From assembly GCA_964631725.1 (NCBI GenBank), contig CAZVYX010000010.1, positions 1-64,000 of the forward strand: 64,000 nucleotides of DNA, in the 5' to 3' direction. The translations under genes and the position numbers were made by a program. Of this stretch, positions 14,834 to 24,022 are shown piece by piece (the stretch's first letter is position 1; the number at the start of each line of letters is the position of its first letter). The stretch comes from GCA-2731375 sp964631725. Its GTDB lineage: Bacteria; Pseudomonadota; Alphaproteobacteria; GCA-2731375. The notes beneath the pieces are model-generated. The model saw only the letters and a program-made list of their open reading frames with translations, searched no databases and was not told where the DNA came from.

Positions 14834-17800
14834 ATGGGTCTGCACGCGCGAGTCCTGATCGCCAATCGTGGCGAAATCGCCATCCGTATCGCCAAGGCCG
14901 CCAAGGCGCTTGGCATTGAATCCGTCGCCGTTTACGCGCCGGTCGACGCATTGTCATTGCACACGCGGATGACAACCCACGCACAGGCAATCGGCCAGGA
15001 CGGCCAGCAGGATCCGGTTGCGGCCTACCTGGATGGCGCCGCGCTGATCAGGATCGCCAAGGACATGCAATGCGACTGCATCCACCCCGGCTATGGCTTT
15101 CTCTCCGAGAATGCCAATTTTGCGACCATGTGCGCGGCCGAGGGCATCGCCTTCATCGGGCCCTCTGCTTCGGCGCTGCAGTTGTTCGGCGACAAGGTTA
15201 CGGCGCGGGCCTTGGCGCAGTCCTGCGGCATTCCCGTCGTCTCGGGCAGTACAGCGGCACTCGGCTCTGCCGATGAAGCACGCGAGATTGCCCACGGTAT
15301 CGGCTATCCCGTCATGTTGAAAGCAGCGGCCGGCGGCGGCGGCAGGGGCATGCGCGCGGTGTCGTCGGAAGATGAACTGGGGGAAGCGTTCGAACGCTGT
15401 CAAAGCGAGGCGGCGGCGGCCTTCGGCGATGGCTCCATCTTTGTCGAGAAGCTTGTCGAGCGGCCACGGCACATCGAGGTGCAGATCCTGGCCGATGCGA
15501 AGGGACAGACCGTCCATCTGTACGAGCGCGATTGTTCGGTGCAAATCCGCAATCAAAAGGTCATCGAAATCGCTCCCGCCGCCGGCCTTGATGCGGCTCT
15601 CAGGCAAAATATGCTCGATGACGCAATCAAACTCGCCAAGGCGGCGGATTACGTCAACGCCGGTACCGTTGAGTTCCTGGTTTCGCCGGAGAGCGGCGAC
15701 TACTATTTCATCGAATGCAATCCACGTATCCAGGTCGAACATACGGTTACGGAACAGGTAACGGGCGTCGATCTTGTCGAGACGCAATTCCAGATCGCGG
15801 GCGGCGCCTCGTTGGAAGCCCTGGGCCTGGGCGATCAGGCCGCCATCGGCGCGGCTCGGGGCTATGCCATTCAAGCCCGCGTCGTTGCCCAGGGCAGCGG
15901 CACGATCACCGGCTACAAGGAGCCGTCGGGACCGGGAATCCGCGTTGATGCCTGCGGTTATCTCGGCTATACGCCGCCGGCGCAGTTCGACCCGTTGCTG
16001 GCCAAGCTGATCTGTTCGTCCAATTCCTCCGGTACCCTGCCCTCGGCCGTGGACCGGACCCTGGCGGCCTTGGACGAATTCCATATCGGCGGTCTGCCGA
16101 GCAATTTGATGCAGCTCCGCGCCATTCTGGAACAATCCAGCGTGCGCGACGGCGATGCCCGAACCTCCCTGATGTCCGAAAATCCGGAGCTGTCCGGTGA
16201 CGATCTGCCACAAGCAGGAGCCGAAGCGGTCAGCTTCCTGGAACAACAGGCAGCCGCCCTGATCGCGCCAGGCGCGGGGCAAAAAGCCGCGCAGTTCGAA
16301 TCCAATCTGCCGCCGCTGGAGGTCGCCGACAATGCGACCGGCCTGGAATGCCCCATGGCGGGCAGCATCCTGCAACTGTCCTTCACCGAAGGCAATCGTG
16401 TGAATGCGGGCGATACGCTGCTGGTGATCAGTGCCATGAAGATGGAGGCGGCTGTCGCGGCGCCATGCTCCGGCACCATCACGGCCGTGCAATCCGTGCG
16501 CGAGGGCGACACCGTGGTGGCGGGACAGGTGGTGGCCGAGATCACGCCGGATGCGGGCGATGCCGAGCGCGACCTTGCCGAACGGGACGTCAACGAGACC
16601 TGGATGCCGGTGCTCGAAGAAGTTGATGCGTTGCAGCGACTGGCGCTGGCCCGCCTGGCCCCCGGTTCCCAGGATCCCGGCGTGGTGCGGCAACGCTCCC
16701 GCGACAAGCTGACCTGCCGGGAACGCATCACCATGCTTTTGGACGCGGACTCGTTCCGCGAGGTCGGCAGCCTCGCCGGCTTCGCCACCTATGACGAGGA
16801 CGGCAATGTGGCCGACTTCACGCCCGCCAATCATGTCGGCGGCTGGGGCAAAATCGCCGGACGCACGACAATTGTCTGCGCTGACGACTTCACCTCGCGC
16901 GGCGGCCATGCGGATGGCGCCATCGGCTCCAAGAGCCGTCATTTGGACAAGCTGTCGCTGGAGCTGCAGGCGCCATCAATCAGACTGCTCGACGGCTCAT
17001 CGGGCGGCGGCAGCGTCGCCACCATGGTGCCGCAACAGCAACAGTCCGGCGACAGCGACGCCAAGGAAAGCGCCGGCGCGATCAAGGCCGGCCGGCCCCG
17101 GGTGACGGGTGGCGGCGGCTCGTTCCTGCCCGGGGAACTGGGCAGCGAGCTCTACACCGAACAACTTTCCACCGTTCCCGTGGTCAACATGTTGCTGGGC
17201 AGCGTCGTCGGCATCGGCGCGGCGAAGGCGGTGCTTGGCCATTTTTCGGTCATGGTGCGCGATATCTCGCAATTGTTTGTCGCCGGCCCGCCGGTTGTCA
17301 GCCATGCCATGGGCTATGACATCACCAAGGAGGAACTTGGCGACTGGCGCATCCACTGCACCAACGGCTCCGTCGACAATCTGGCCGAGAGCGAGGAAGA
17401 CGCCGCCGCGCAGACCCGGCGCTTTCTCTCCTACCTGCCCTCCAGCGCCTATGAGACGCCGCCGGTGCTGCCGCCGAACCCGGATGATCCAACGGACCGC
17501 CGGGAAGAAGAACTGTTCACGCTCATTCCGCGCAGCCGAAATTCCACCTTCGACATGCGCAAGGCGATCCGTTTGCTGGCGGACCGGGATTCATTCTTCG
17601 AAGTCGGGCCCTTGTGGGGCACGGACCAGATCACCGGTTTTGTCCGTTTCAATGGCCATCCACTGGGCGTCATCGCCTCGGACAGCCGGCACGTCAACGG
17701 CGGCGCCCTGACGGCAGACGGCTGCGACAAACTGAAACGCCATATTGACCTGTGCGACGTTTTCCATATCCCCATTCTCAATCTGGTCGACAATCCGGGC

Positions 17801-18259
17801 TTCGCCGTGGGCCTTGAACACGAGATCGCCGGCACCATCCGCAAGGGCGGTGAATGGATGGTGGCGTTCGCGCAGATCAAGGTACCCATGTTCACGGTCA
17901 TTGCCCGACGCAGCTTTGGCGTCGCGGGCAACAATTACGCCACGCCTCTGGAGCGGCCATCGGTTCGTGTTGCGTGGCCGGCGGCGGACACCGGCGGTAT
18001 TCCGCCCGAAGGCGGCATCGAAGCGGCCTACAAGCGTCAATTGGCCGAGGCCGAGGACCCGGTCGCCCTGCGGGCGGAAATCGAGGCCCGCATCGAAAGC
18101 GCGCGCGGCCCGGTCGGCCCCCTCAACAAATTCCAGATCGAGGAGATGGTCGATCCGCGCGATACCCGGCGGCTGATTTGCGAATGGGTCGATACGGCTT
18201 ACCAGATCGTCGCGCAACCAGGCCGGCTGGGACCGCGCGCCTTGCAATTCAGGCCATGA
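14834..18259 (+). CDS. Single-chain biotin-dependent acyl-CoA carboxylase (BC-BCCP-CT fusion)
   Basis: One 1141-residue chain holds all three functions of a biotin carboxylase. Residues 1-450 are biotin carboxylase, with ANRGEIAIRI, the HPGYGFLSEN segment, the glycine loop AAAGGGGRGMRA and ECNPRIQVEHTVTE. Residues 500-570 are the biotin carrier, with biotinylated K536 in ISAMKMEAA. Residues 590-1141 are a carboxyltransferase of the propionyl/acetyl-CoA carboxylase beta type, with DGSSGGGSVATMV and NLVDNPGFAVGLEHE. The ATG at 14834 follows AGGAGGAACC. This order resembles the long-chain acyl-CoA carboxylases first described in mycobacteria and relatives. Substrate is unknown. A separate two-subunit carboxylase lies at 58.9-62.5 kb. 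Confidence 0.93.
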   Translation: MGLHARVLIANRGEIAIRIAKAAKALGIESVAVYAPVDALSLHTRMTTHAQAIGQDGQQDPVAAYLDGAALIRIAKDMQCDCIHPGYGFLSENANFATMCAAEGIAFIGPSASALQLFGDKVTARALAQSCGIPVVSGSTAALGSADEAREIAHGIGYPVMLKAAAGGGGRGMRAVSSEDELGEAFERCQSEAAAAFGDGSIFVEKLVERPRHIEVQILADAKGQTVHLYERDCSVQIRNQKVIEIAPAAGLDAALRQNMLDDAIKLAKAADYVNAGTVEFLVSPESGDYYFIECNPRIQVEHTVTEQVTGVDLVETQFQIAGGASLEALGLGDQAAIGAARGYAIQARVVAQGSGTITGYKEPSGPGIRVDACGYLGYTPPAQFDPLLAKLICSSNSSGTLPSAVDRTLAALDEFHIGGLPSNLMQLRAILEQSSVRDGDARTSLMSENPELSGDDLPQAGAEAVSFLEQQAAALIAPGAGQKAAQFESNLPPLEVADNATGLECPMAGSILQLSFTEGNRVNAGDTLLVISAMKMEAAVAAPCSGTITAVQSVREGDTVVAGQVVAEITPDAGDAERDLAERDVNETWMPVLEEVDALQRLALARLAPGSQDPGVVRQRSRDKLTCRERITMLLDADSFREVGSLAGFATYDEDGNVADFTPANHVGGWGKIAGRTTIVCADDFTSRGGHADGAIGSKSRHLDKLSLELQAPSIRLLDGSSGGGSVATMVPQQQQSGDSDAKESAGAIKAGRPRVTGGGGSFLPGELGSELYTEQLSTVPVVNMLLGSVVGIGAAKAVLGHFSVMVRDISQLFVAGPPVVSHAMGYDITKEELGDWRIHCTNGSVDNLAESEEDAAAQTRRFLSYLPSSAYETPPVLPPNPDDPTDRREEELFTLIPRSRNSTFDMRKAIRLLADRDSFFEVGPLWGTDQITGFVRFNGHPLGVIASDSRHVNGGALTADGCDKLKRHIDLCDVFHIPILNLVDNPGFAVGLEHEIAGTIRKGGEWMVAFAQIKVPMFTVIARRSFGVAGNNYATPLERPSVRVAWPAADTGGIPPEGGIEAAYKRQLAEAEDPVALRAEIEARIESARGPVGPLNKFQIEEMVDPRDTRRLICEWVDTAYQIVAQPGRLGPRALQFRP

Positions 18260-18280
18260 TCGTTGGAGATCTGTCTGGGA

Positions 18281-19909
18281 TTAGTTTGAAACCGCGCCGC
18301 CTTCGGTGGCCTGAAGATCGAAGGCAGCAGCCATCAGGGCCTTGGTGTAGTCGGTTTGCGGGTCGTCGAAGATCTGCGCCGCCTGGCCCTGTTCCATGAC
18401 CTTGCCGTCGCGCAGCACGATGACCTCGTCGGCCAGAGCGCGGACCACCTTTAGATCATGGGAAATGAACAGATAGGCCAGACGGTGGCGCTGTTGCAGA
18501 TCCCGCAGCAGATCGACGATCTGGGCCTGGACCGACACATCCAGGGCCGAAGTAGGCTCGTCCAACACCACGAAACGGGGCTGTAGCACCATGGCCCGGG
18601 CGATGGCGACACGCTGACGCTGGCCGCCGGAAAATTCATGGGGGAAGCGGTCCATGGCGGCGGGTTCCAGGCCGACCTCGACCAAGGTCTGGGCGATCAG
18701 AGCGCGCCGTTCGTCATAATCGCCGCCCTCGCCATGGACCAACAGACCCTCCTCGATAATTTGGGCAATCGACATGCGCGGGCTGAGCGAAGAAAACGGG
18801 TCTTGGAAGACCACCTGCATCTGCCGGCGCAGGGGACGCAGAACCTTGCCGCTCAAACCATCAATGCTCTGGCCTTCAAAGTTGATGGCACCCTGGCTGG
18901 AGATCAGGCGCAACAAAGCCAAGCCAAGGGTGGTCTTGCCCGAGCCGCTCTCGCCCACCACGCCGACAGTATGGCCTTCGCGTACCTCCAGGCTGATTTC
19001 ATCCACCGCGCGTACATGATCAACGGTACGGCGGAAGACGCCGGCCTTGATCGGGAACCAGACGCGCAGGTTTTCCGCCGTCATGACGGTTGCCGCATCC
19101 GCGAGCGCCGGCGTCGGATGACCCTTCGGTTGGGCACCAAGCAGATGCTTGGTGTAGTCATGCCGAGGCTGACTGAATATTTCCTCAACCGCCGCCTGCT
19201 CGACGATTTCCCCCTGGGTCATCACGGCAACCCGGTCGGCCATGTGACGGACCACGCCGAGATCATGGGTGATCAGGATCATTGCCATGCCCAGTTTGGC
19301 CTGCAGTTCCTTCAACAGGGCCAGGATCTGCGCCTGGATGGTGACATCCAGGGCGGTGGTGGGTTCATCGGCGATCAGGATTTCCGGCTCGTTGGCCAGC
19401 GCCATGGCGATCATCACACGCTGCCGCTGCCCGCCCGAGAGCTGATGGGGATAGGCGCCCAGCCGCTTCTCCGGCTCCTGAATGCCGACCAGATGCAGCA
19501 GTTCCAGAATACGTTCGCGGGCCTGGGCCGGGTTCATCTTCTTGTGAAGGGCCAGGACCTCGCCGACCTGGCGCTCCACCACATGCAGGGGGTTCAGCGC
19601 CGTCATGGGCTCCTGAAAAATCATCGAGATATTGTTGCCCCGCGCCGCATGCAATGTGTCCTCGTCCGCGCCGAGGAGCTCCGTGCCCCGATAGATGATC
19701 GAGCCGGAGGGATGGCTGGCCGTCGGATAGGGTAGCAATTGCAGGATCGATAGCGCGGTCACGGACTTGCCCGAGCCGCTCTCGCCCACGATGGCCAGGG
19801 TTTCGCCGGCGCTCAGATCGAACGAGATGTTCCTGACCGCATGGCCCTGCCCGCCCTCGACCCGGAAGTCGACGGACAGATCCTTCACCTGCAGCAGCAC
19901 CTCGTTCAT
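18281..19909 (-). CDS. yejF: ABC transporter ATP-binding protein, two nucleotide-binding domains (YejF-like)
   Basis: This 542-residue protein contains two complete ABC ATPase domains in tandem. Each has a Walker A (GESGSGKSVTA near 44; GESGSGKTTLG near 320), a signature motif (LSGGQRQRVMIAMA; FSGGQRQRVAIARA) and a Walker B (ILIADEPTTALDV; FVVLDEPTSALDV). Tandem ATPases of this size power peptide importers of the Dpp/Opp/Yej type. Its ATG overlaps the stop of the permease gene as ATGA, so they are translationally coupled. It closes a five-gene operon. Yej systems take up peptides and microcin C-like compounds, but the natural substrate here is inferred only by family. Confidence 0.93.
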   Translation of the reverse strand: MNEVLLQVKDLSVDFRVEGGQGHAVRNISFDLSAGETLAIVGESGSGKSVTALSILQLLPYPTASHPSGSIIYRGTELLGADEDTLHAARGNNISMIFQEPMTALNPLHVVERQVGEVLALHKKMNPAQARERILELLHLVGIQEPEKRLGAYPHQLSGGQRQRVMIAMALANEPEILIADEPTTALDVTIQAQILALLKELQAKLGMAMILITHDLGVVRHMADRVAVMTQGEIVEQAAVEEIFSQPRHDYTKHLLGAQPKGHPTPALADAATVMTAENLRVWFPIKAGVFRRTVDHVRAVDEISLEVREGHTVGVVGESGSGKTTLGLALLRLISSQGAINFEGQSIDGLSGKVLRPLRRQMQVVFQDPFSSLSPRMSIAQIIEEGLLVHGEGGDYDERRALIAQTLVEVGLEPAAMDRFPHEFSGGQRQRVAIARAMVLQPRFVVLDEPTSALDVSVQAQIVDLLRDLQQRHRLAYLFISHDLKVVRALADEVIVLRDGKVMEQGQAAQIFDDPQTDYTKALMAAAFDLQATEGGAVSN

Positions 19910-21015
19910 GCCGTTGTCTCCGCCGCCACCGGCCCCGCCGCCGCGCCCTTGCGGGGATCGAAGGCATCACGCACGGCCTCGAAAATAAAGATCAACAGGG
20001 TCAGCATGATCGACAGCATGACAAAGGCGGTGATGCCCAGCCACGGCGCCTGCAGGTTGGCCTTGCCCTGTTGCAGCATCTCACCCAACGATGGCGAGCC
20101 GGGGGGCAGACCAAAGCCGAGAAAATCCAGGGCCGTCAGGGTGGTGATCGATCCCGACAGGATGAACGGCAGAAACGTCAGAGACGCCACCATGGCGTTG
20201 GGCAGCACATGGCGATACATGATCATGCGGTCGGACAGCCCAAGGGCCCTCGCGGCGCGGACATAGTCGAAATTCCGGGCCCGCAGAAACTCCGCCCGCA
20301 CCACGCCGACCAGGCTCATCCACGAGAAAATCAACATGATGCCCAACAGCCACCAGAAATTCGGTTCCACGAAGCTGGCCAGAATGATCAACAGATACAG
20401 CGTCGGCAGGCCGGACCAGACCTCGATAAAGCGCTGAAACAACAAATCGGTCCAGCCGCCGAAATAGCCCTGTATGGCGCCGGCCATGACCCCGATGACG
20501 GAAGAAAAGATCGTCAGCACCAGGCCGAACAGAACCGATATGCGGAAGCCATAGATCAGGCGCGCCACCACATCCCGGCCCTGATCGTCCGTGCCCAGCC
20601 AGTTGCCGGCGGATGGCGGCGCCGGCGCGGGCACGGGCAGGTCATAGTTGATGGTACGGTAGCTGTAGCGGATCGGCGGCCAGACGATCCAGCCGCCGGC
20701 TTCCGTGATCAGCTCGGCGACAAAGGGATCGCGGTAGTCGGCCTCCGTCTCGAACTCGCCGCCGAAGGCCGTTTCGGGGTAGGTGAACAGCACCGGGGCG
20801 TAAACTTCACCCTTGTAGCCAAGCAACAGCGGTTTGTCGTTGGCGATGAATTCCGCGAACAGGCAAAGCACGAACAGGCCCAGGAAAATCCACATGGACC
20901 AATAGCCCCGCTTGTTGGCGCGGAAATTGCGCAACCGCCGCCGTGTCAGGGGTGTGATCCGCCGGCCCATGAAGCTATCCTGGCCCGGTGCGCTGGAGAT
21001 CTGGGCGCTAGACAT
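19906..21015 (-). CDS. yejE: Peptide ABC transporter permease (YejE-like)
   Basis: This 369-residue inner-membrane permease belongs to the BPD_transp_1 family. It has an N-terminal domain RRLRNFRANKRGYWSMWIFL, a large periplasmic loop with PPSAGNWLGTDDQGRDVVARLIYG near residue 140, and the cytoplasmic EAA loop EFLRARNFDYVRAARALG near 260. GTDDQGRDV is the mark of DppC/OppC-type subunits. The ATG at 21015 overlaps the yejB stop. A TTG 12 bases earlier is a weaker start. It pairs with YejB to form the channel. Confidence 0.93.
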   Translation of the reverse strand: MSSAQISSAPGQDSFMGRRITPLTRRRLRNFRANKRGYWSMWIFLGLFVLCLFAEFIANDKPLLLGYKGEVYAPVLFTYPETAFGGEFETEADYRDPFVAELITEAGGWIVWPPIRYSYRTINYDLPVPAPAPPSAGNWLGTDDQGRDVVARLIYGFRISVLFGLVLTIFSSVIGVMAGAIQGYFGGWTDLLFQRFIEVWSGLPTLYLLIILASFVEPNFWWLLGIMLIFSWMSLVGVVRAEFLRARNFDYVRAARALGLSDRMIMYRHVLPNAMVASLTFLPFILSGSITTLTALDFLGFGLPPGSPSLGEMLQQGKANLQAPWLGITAFVMLSIMLTLLIFIFEAVRDAFDPRKGAAAGPVAAETTA

Positions 21016-22123
21016 CGCGGCTCTCAAAATCGATGCGCGGATCGATGATCATATACATCAGATCGCCGATCAGATTCAGGATCAGACCCATCAGGGTGAA
21101 GACATACAAGGTGCCCATTACCACTGGGTAATCGCGGTTTAACGCGGCCTCGAAACCCAACAGGCCCAGGCCATCAAGCGAAAAAATTACCTCGATCAAC
21201 AGCGAGCCGGTGAACAGCACGCCAATGAAGGCGGAGGGAAAGCCCGCCACGACAATCAACATGGCGTTGCGGAAAACATGGCCGTACAGCACCCGCCGCT
21301 CGCTCAGGCCCTTGGCCCGTGCGGTAACGACGTAATGTTTGTTGATTTCGTCCAGAAAGGAATTCTTCGTCAGCATGGTCAGGGTGGCGAAGCCGCCGAT
21401 GGCCATGGCCGCAATGGGCAGCACCATATGCCAGAAATAGTCCGCAATGCGGGCCGGCCAGGACAGATCGTCCCAGTTTTCCGAGGTCAGGCCGCGAAGG
21501 GGGAAAAGATCCCAGAACGAGCCGCCCGCGAACAGCACGATCAACAACACCGCGAACAGAAAGCCGGGGATGGCATAGCCGACGATAATGACCGTGGAAG
21601 TCCAGACATCGAACCGGCTGCCATCCCGCACCGCCTTGGCGATACCAAGCGGTATGCAGATCAGATAGGTCAGCAACGTGGTCCAAATGCCCAGCGAGAT
21701 GGAGACCGGCATCTTGTCGACCACCAGACCGATTACCGGCTGGTCACGAAAGAAGCTTTCGCCGAAATCGAACTGCATGTAGTTCCAGATCAATAGGGCG
21801 AAACGCTCATGCGCCGGCTTGTCGAGTCCGAACTGCCGCTCCAGATCTTTGATCAATTCCGGATCCAAGCCCTGGGCGCCCCGGTATTTCGAGGTTACGG
21901 CGGCATCGGCGCCCTGATTGCTCATCTGTTGTTCGCGGCTGACCTCCGCGCCGCCGCCGCCCGAGACGCGCGATGTCGCCTCCACCGCCGTGCCGGTCAA
22001 TTGCGCGATTACCTGTTCCACCGGGCCGCCGGGCAGGAACTGCAGGACGATGAAGTTCAACAGCATGATCCCGAACAATGTCGGGATCATCAGCAACAGA
22101 CGCCGGATGATATAGGCAACCAT
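21008..22123 (-). CDS. yejB: Peptide ABC transporter permease (YejB-like)
   Basis: This 371-residue permease begins MVAYIIRRLLLMIPTLFGIMLLNFIVLQFLPGGPVE, the N-terminal helix and PGGP motif of DppB/OppB/YejB. Six transmembrane segments follow, with the EAA loop INKHYVVTARAKGLSERRVLYGHVFRNA. An insert of about 60 residues near 45-105 includes a glycine-rich SGGGGAE stretch. A comparable insert occurs in YejB. The gene begins 3 bases after the upstream binding-protein gene and overlaps yejE. Confidence 0.93.
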   Translation of the reverse strand: MVAYIIRRLLLMIPTLFGIMLLNFIVLQFLPGGPVEQVIAQLTGTAVEATSRVSGGGGAEVSREQQMSNQGADAAVTSKYRGAQGLDPELIKDLERQFGLDKPAHERFALLIWNYMQFDFGESFFRDQPVIGLVVDKMPVSISLGIWTTLLTYLICIPLGIAKAVRDGSRFDVWTSTVIIVGYAIPGFLFAVLLIVLFAGGSFWDLFPLRGLTSENWDDLSWPARIADYFWHMVLPIAAMAIGGFATLTMLTKNSFLDEINKHYVVTARAKGLSERRVLYGHVFRNAMLIVVAGFPSAFIGVLFTGSLLIEVIFSLDGLGLLGFEAALNRDYPVVMGTLYVFTLMGLILNLIGDLMYMIIDPRIDFESRDV

Positions 22124-22126
22124 GCT

Positions 22127-23983
22127 CTAGTTTCGGCCCAGCTTGGCGGCTTTGCCCGGGTCCCACCACCAGGTATCCAGGACGCCGCGGGCATATTTCG
22201 GCTTTATCGCCGGCCGTCCGAACAAATCCCAATAGGCGATGGTGTGGGAGGCCTTGAACCATTGCGGCACCAGATTGTGGCTCCACATGATGACCCGGTC
22301 CAGGGCGTGGGTCGCGTGGCGCAACTCTTCACGGCTCTTGGCCTGGATGATCTTTTCGATCAAATCGTCCACCGCCGCGCTTTTCAGGCCGGTATAGTTG
22401 CGCCCGCCGACCATATCGGCGGTCTTGGAGTTCCAGGCGCTGCGCAGGCCCAAACCCGGCGTCAGGGACGACGAATTGCGGAAGGTGGTGATGTCGAAGT
22501 CGAAATCCTGGATGCGGCGCTGATACTGCGCCGGCTCCACCAGGCGGAAGCGCGCGGTGATCCCCAGTTTCTCCAGGTTGCGGATATAGGGCATGACGAT
22601 GCGTTCGAACGCCTTGCCGTAGGAGAGAAACTCGATCTCGAAGGCCTCGCCGGCGCCGTTGACCAGTTTGCCATTCTGTATCTTCCAGCCGGCGGCGGCC
22701 AACAGCCTTTTCGCTTGCCGTAGTTGGCTTCGAATATTGCCTGAACCATTGGTCTTGGGCGCCCGATAAACCTCGCCAAAGACTTCGCCGGGCAACTCCT
22801 TGCGCCAGGGCTCCAGCAAGGCCAGCTCGGCGCCCGTCGGCGCATCCGACGCTTCCATGTCGGAATTCTGAAAGATACTGTAGGTTCGCCGGTACAGGCT
22901 GTAGAACAGGTTTTTGTTGGTCCACTCAAAATCGAAAACCAGTCCGATGGCCTTGCGCACGCGGCGGTCAGCGAATTTGGCCCGCCGTGTATTCAGGAAA
23001 AACGCCTGGAAGCCCGACGGATTATGATCGGGCAGGACTTCCTTGATCAGACGCCCTTCTTTCACCGCCGGCACATTGTCATACTTGGTGGCCCAATTGC
23101 GCGAAGTGAAATCCTCGCGGAAATCGATCTTGCCCGCGAACAGGGATTGCAGTGCGATGTCCCGGTCTCGGTAATAATCCCATGTAATCCGCCGAAAATT
23201 GTTACGGCCCCGATAGATGCCCAGGTCCTTGCCCCAGTGATCATCGACCAGGACATAGGTGATGGAGCGGCCGGGATCGACCTTGTCCACCCTGTAGGGC
23301 CCGCTGCCCATGGGCGGCGTCATTGTCGTCTTGGTGAAATCATTTTCGCTATACCAGGCCTTGGAAAGCACCGGCATGGCGGCCACGGTCGCCGGCAGAT
23401 CACGGGTCAGGACGCCCTTGGCGAAATTGAAGCGGACCTTGCCAGGTCCCAGGACCTCCGCCCCGGTCACATCCTTGAACAGGACGCGGTAGACCGGGTG
23501 GCCCTTGGCCTTCAGGATATCGAAGGAAAAGGCCACGTCCTCCGCCGTGATCCGGCTGCCGTCGTGCCAACGGGCCTCGGGCCGCAGGGTGAAAGTGATG
23601 GATTGCCCATCATCGGGCAATTCGACGCCGCCGGCGATCAGACCGTAGAAGGAATCTTCCTCGTCACCCGATCCGGCCATCAGCGTCTCGAAAGTCAGCA
23701 AACGGCCATCAACGCCGAAAGGGTTGCTGCCGGCGGCCCAATGGCCCTTCAGGATGAACGGATTCAGGCTGTCGAAATTGCCGTTGTACCAAAGGCGAAG
23801 GCGCCCGCCCTTGGGTGCATCCGGATTGACATAGTCGAAATGCTTGAAATCGGGGCCGTATTTCAGGCTGCCCAGGACGGCGAAGCCATGGCTCGGTTCC
23901 GCCATGGCGCGGCCGCTCCACGCCAGCAGCAAAACCAGGCATATCCAGACAAGGCGTAACGCGGCGGGGCGATTCAGGTTCAT
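22127..23983 (-). CDS. yejA: Periplasmic substrate-binding protein 1 of Yej-type importer
   Basis: This is a 618-residue extracellular solute-binding protein of family 5. A signal peptide (about 1-28, ending GRAMA) is followed by HGFAVLGSLKYGPDFKHFDYVNPDAPKGG-type sequence. That start is diagnostic of YejA-like proteins. Also seen are ARWHDGSRITAEDVAFSFDILKAKG near residue 140 and the conserved PVYRVLFKDV. The C-terminal segment W-W-D-P-G-K is typical. It is adjacent to a second, diverged binding protein upstream. The two share YVNP(D/N)APKGG and LGSGPYRxxKVDPGRSITY-type motifs. The pair probably widens the substrate range. Confidence 0.92.
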   Translation of the reverse strand: MNLNRPAALRLVWICLVLLLAWSGRAMAEPSHGFAVLGSLKYGPDFKHFDYVNPDAPKGGRLRLWYNGNFDSLNPFILKGHWAAGSNPFGVDGRLLTFETLMAGSGDEEDSFYGLIAGGVELPDDGQSITFTLRPEARWHDGSRITAEDVAFSFDILKAKGHPVYRVLFKDVTGAEVLGPGKVRFNFAKGVLTRDLPATVAAMPVLSKAWYSENDFTKTTMTPPMGSGPYRVDKVDPGRSITYVLVDDHWGKDLGIYRGRNNFRRITWDYYRDRDIALQSLFAGKIDFREDFTSRNWATKYDNVPAVKEGRLIKEVLPDHNPSGFQAFFLNTRRAKFADRRVRKAIGLVFDFEWTNKNLFYSLYRRTYSIFQNSDMEASDAPTGAELALLEPWRKELPGEVFGEVYRAPKTNGSGNIRSQLRQAKRLLAAAGWKIQNGKLVNGAGEAFEIEFLSYGKAFERIVMPYIRNLEKLGITARFRLVEPAQYQRRIQDFDFDITTFRNSSSLTPGLGLRSAWNSKTADMVGGRNYTGLKSAAVDDLIEKIIQAKSREELRHATHALDRVIMWSHNLVPQWFKASHTIAYWDLFGRPAIKPKYARGVLDTWWWDPGKAAKLGRN

Positions 23984-24022
23984 AAGGCCGGATGATAGCA
24001 GATTAGGCGCCCCTGGCTCATC

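Noticed and set aside
14954..16942. A 662-residue open frame on the minus strand inside the fused carboxylase
   Set aside because: The plus strand encodes a recognisable biotin carboxylase with all motifs, and the minus-strand frame has no recognisable domain. It is a shadow produced by high GC content.
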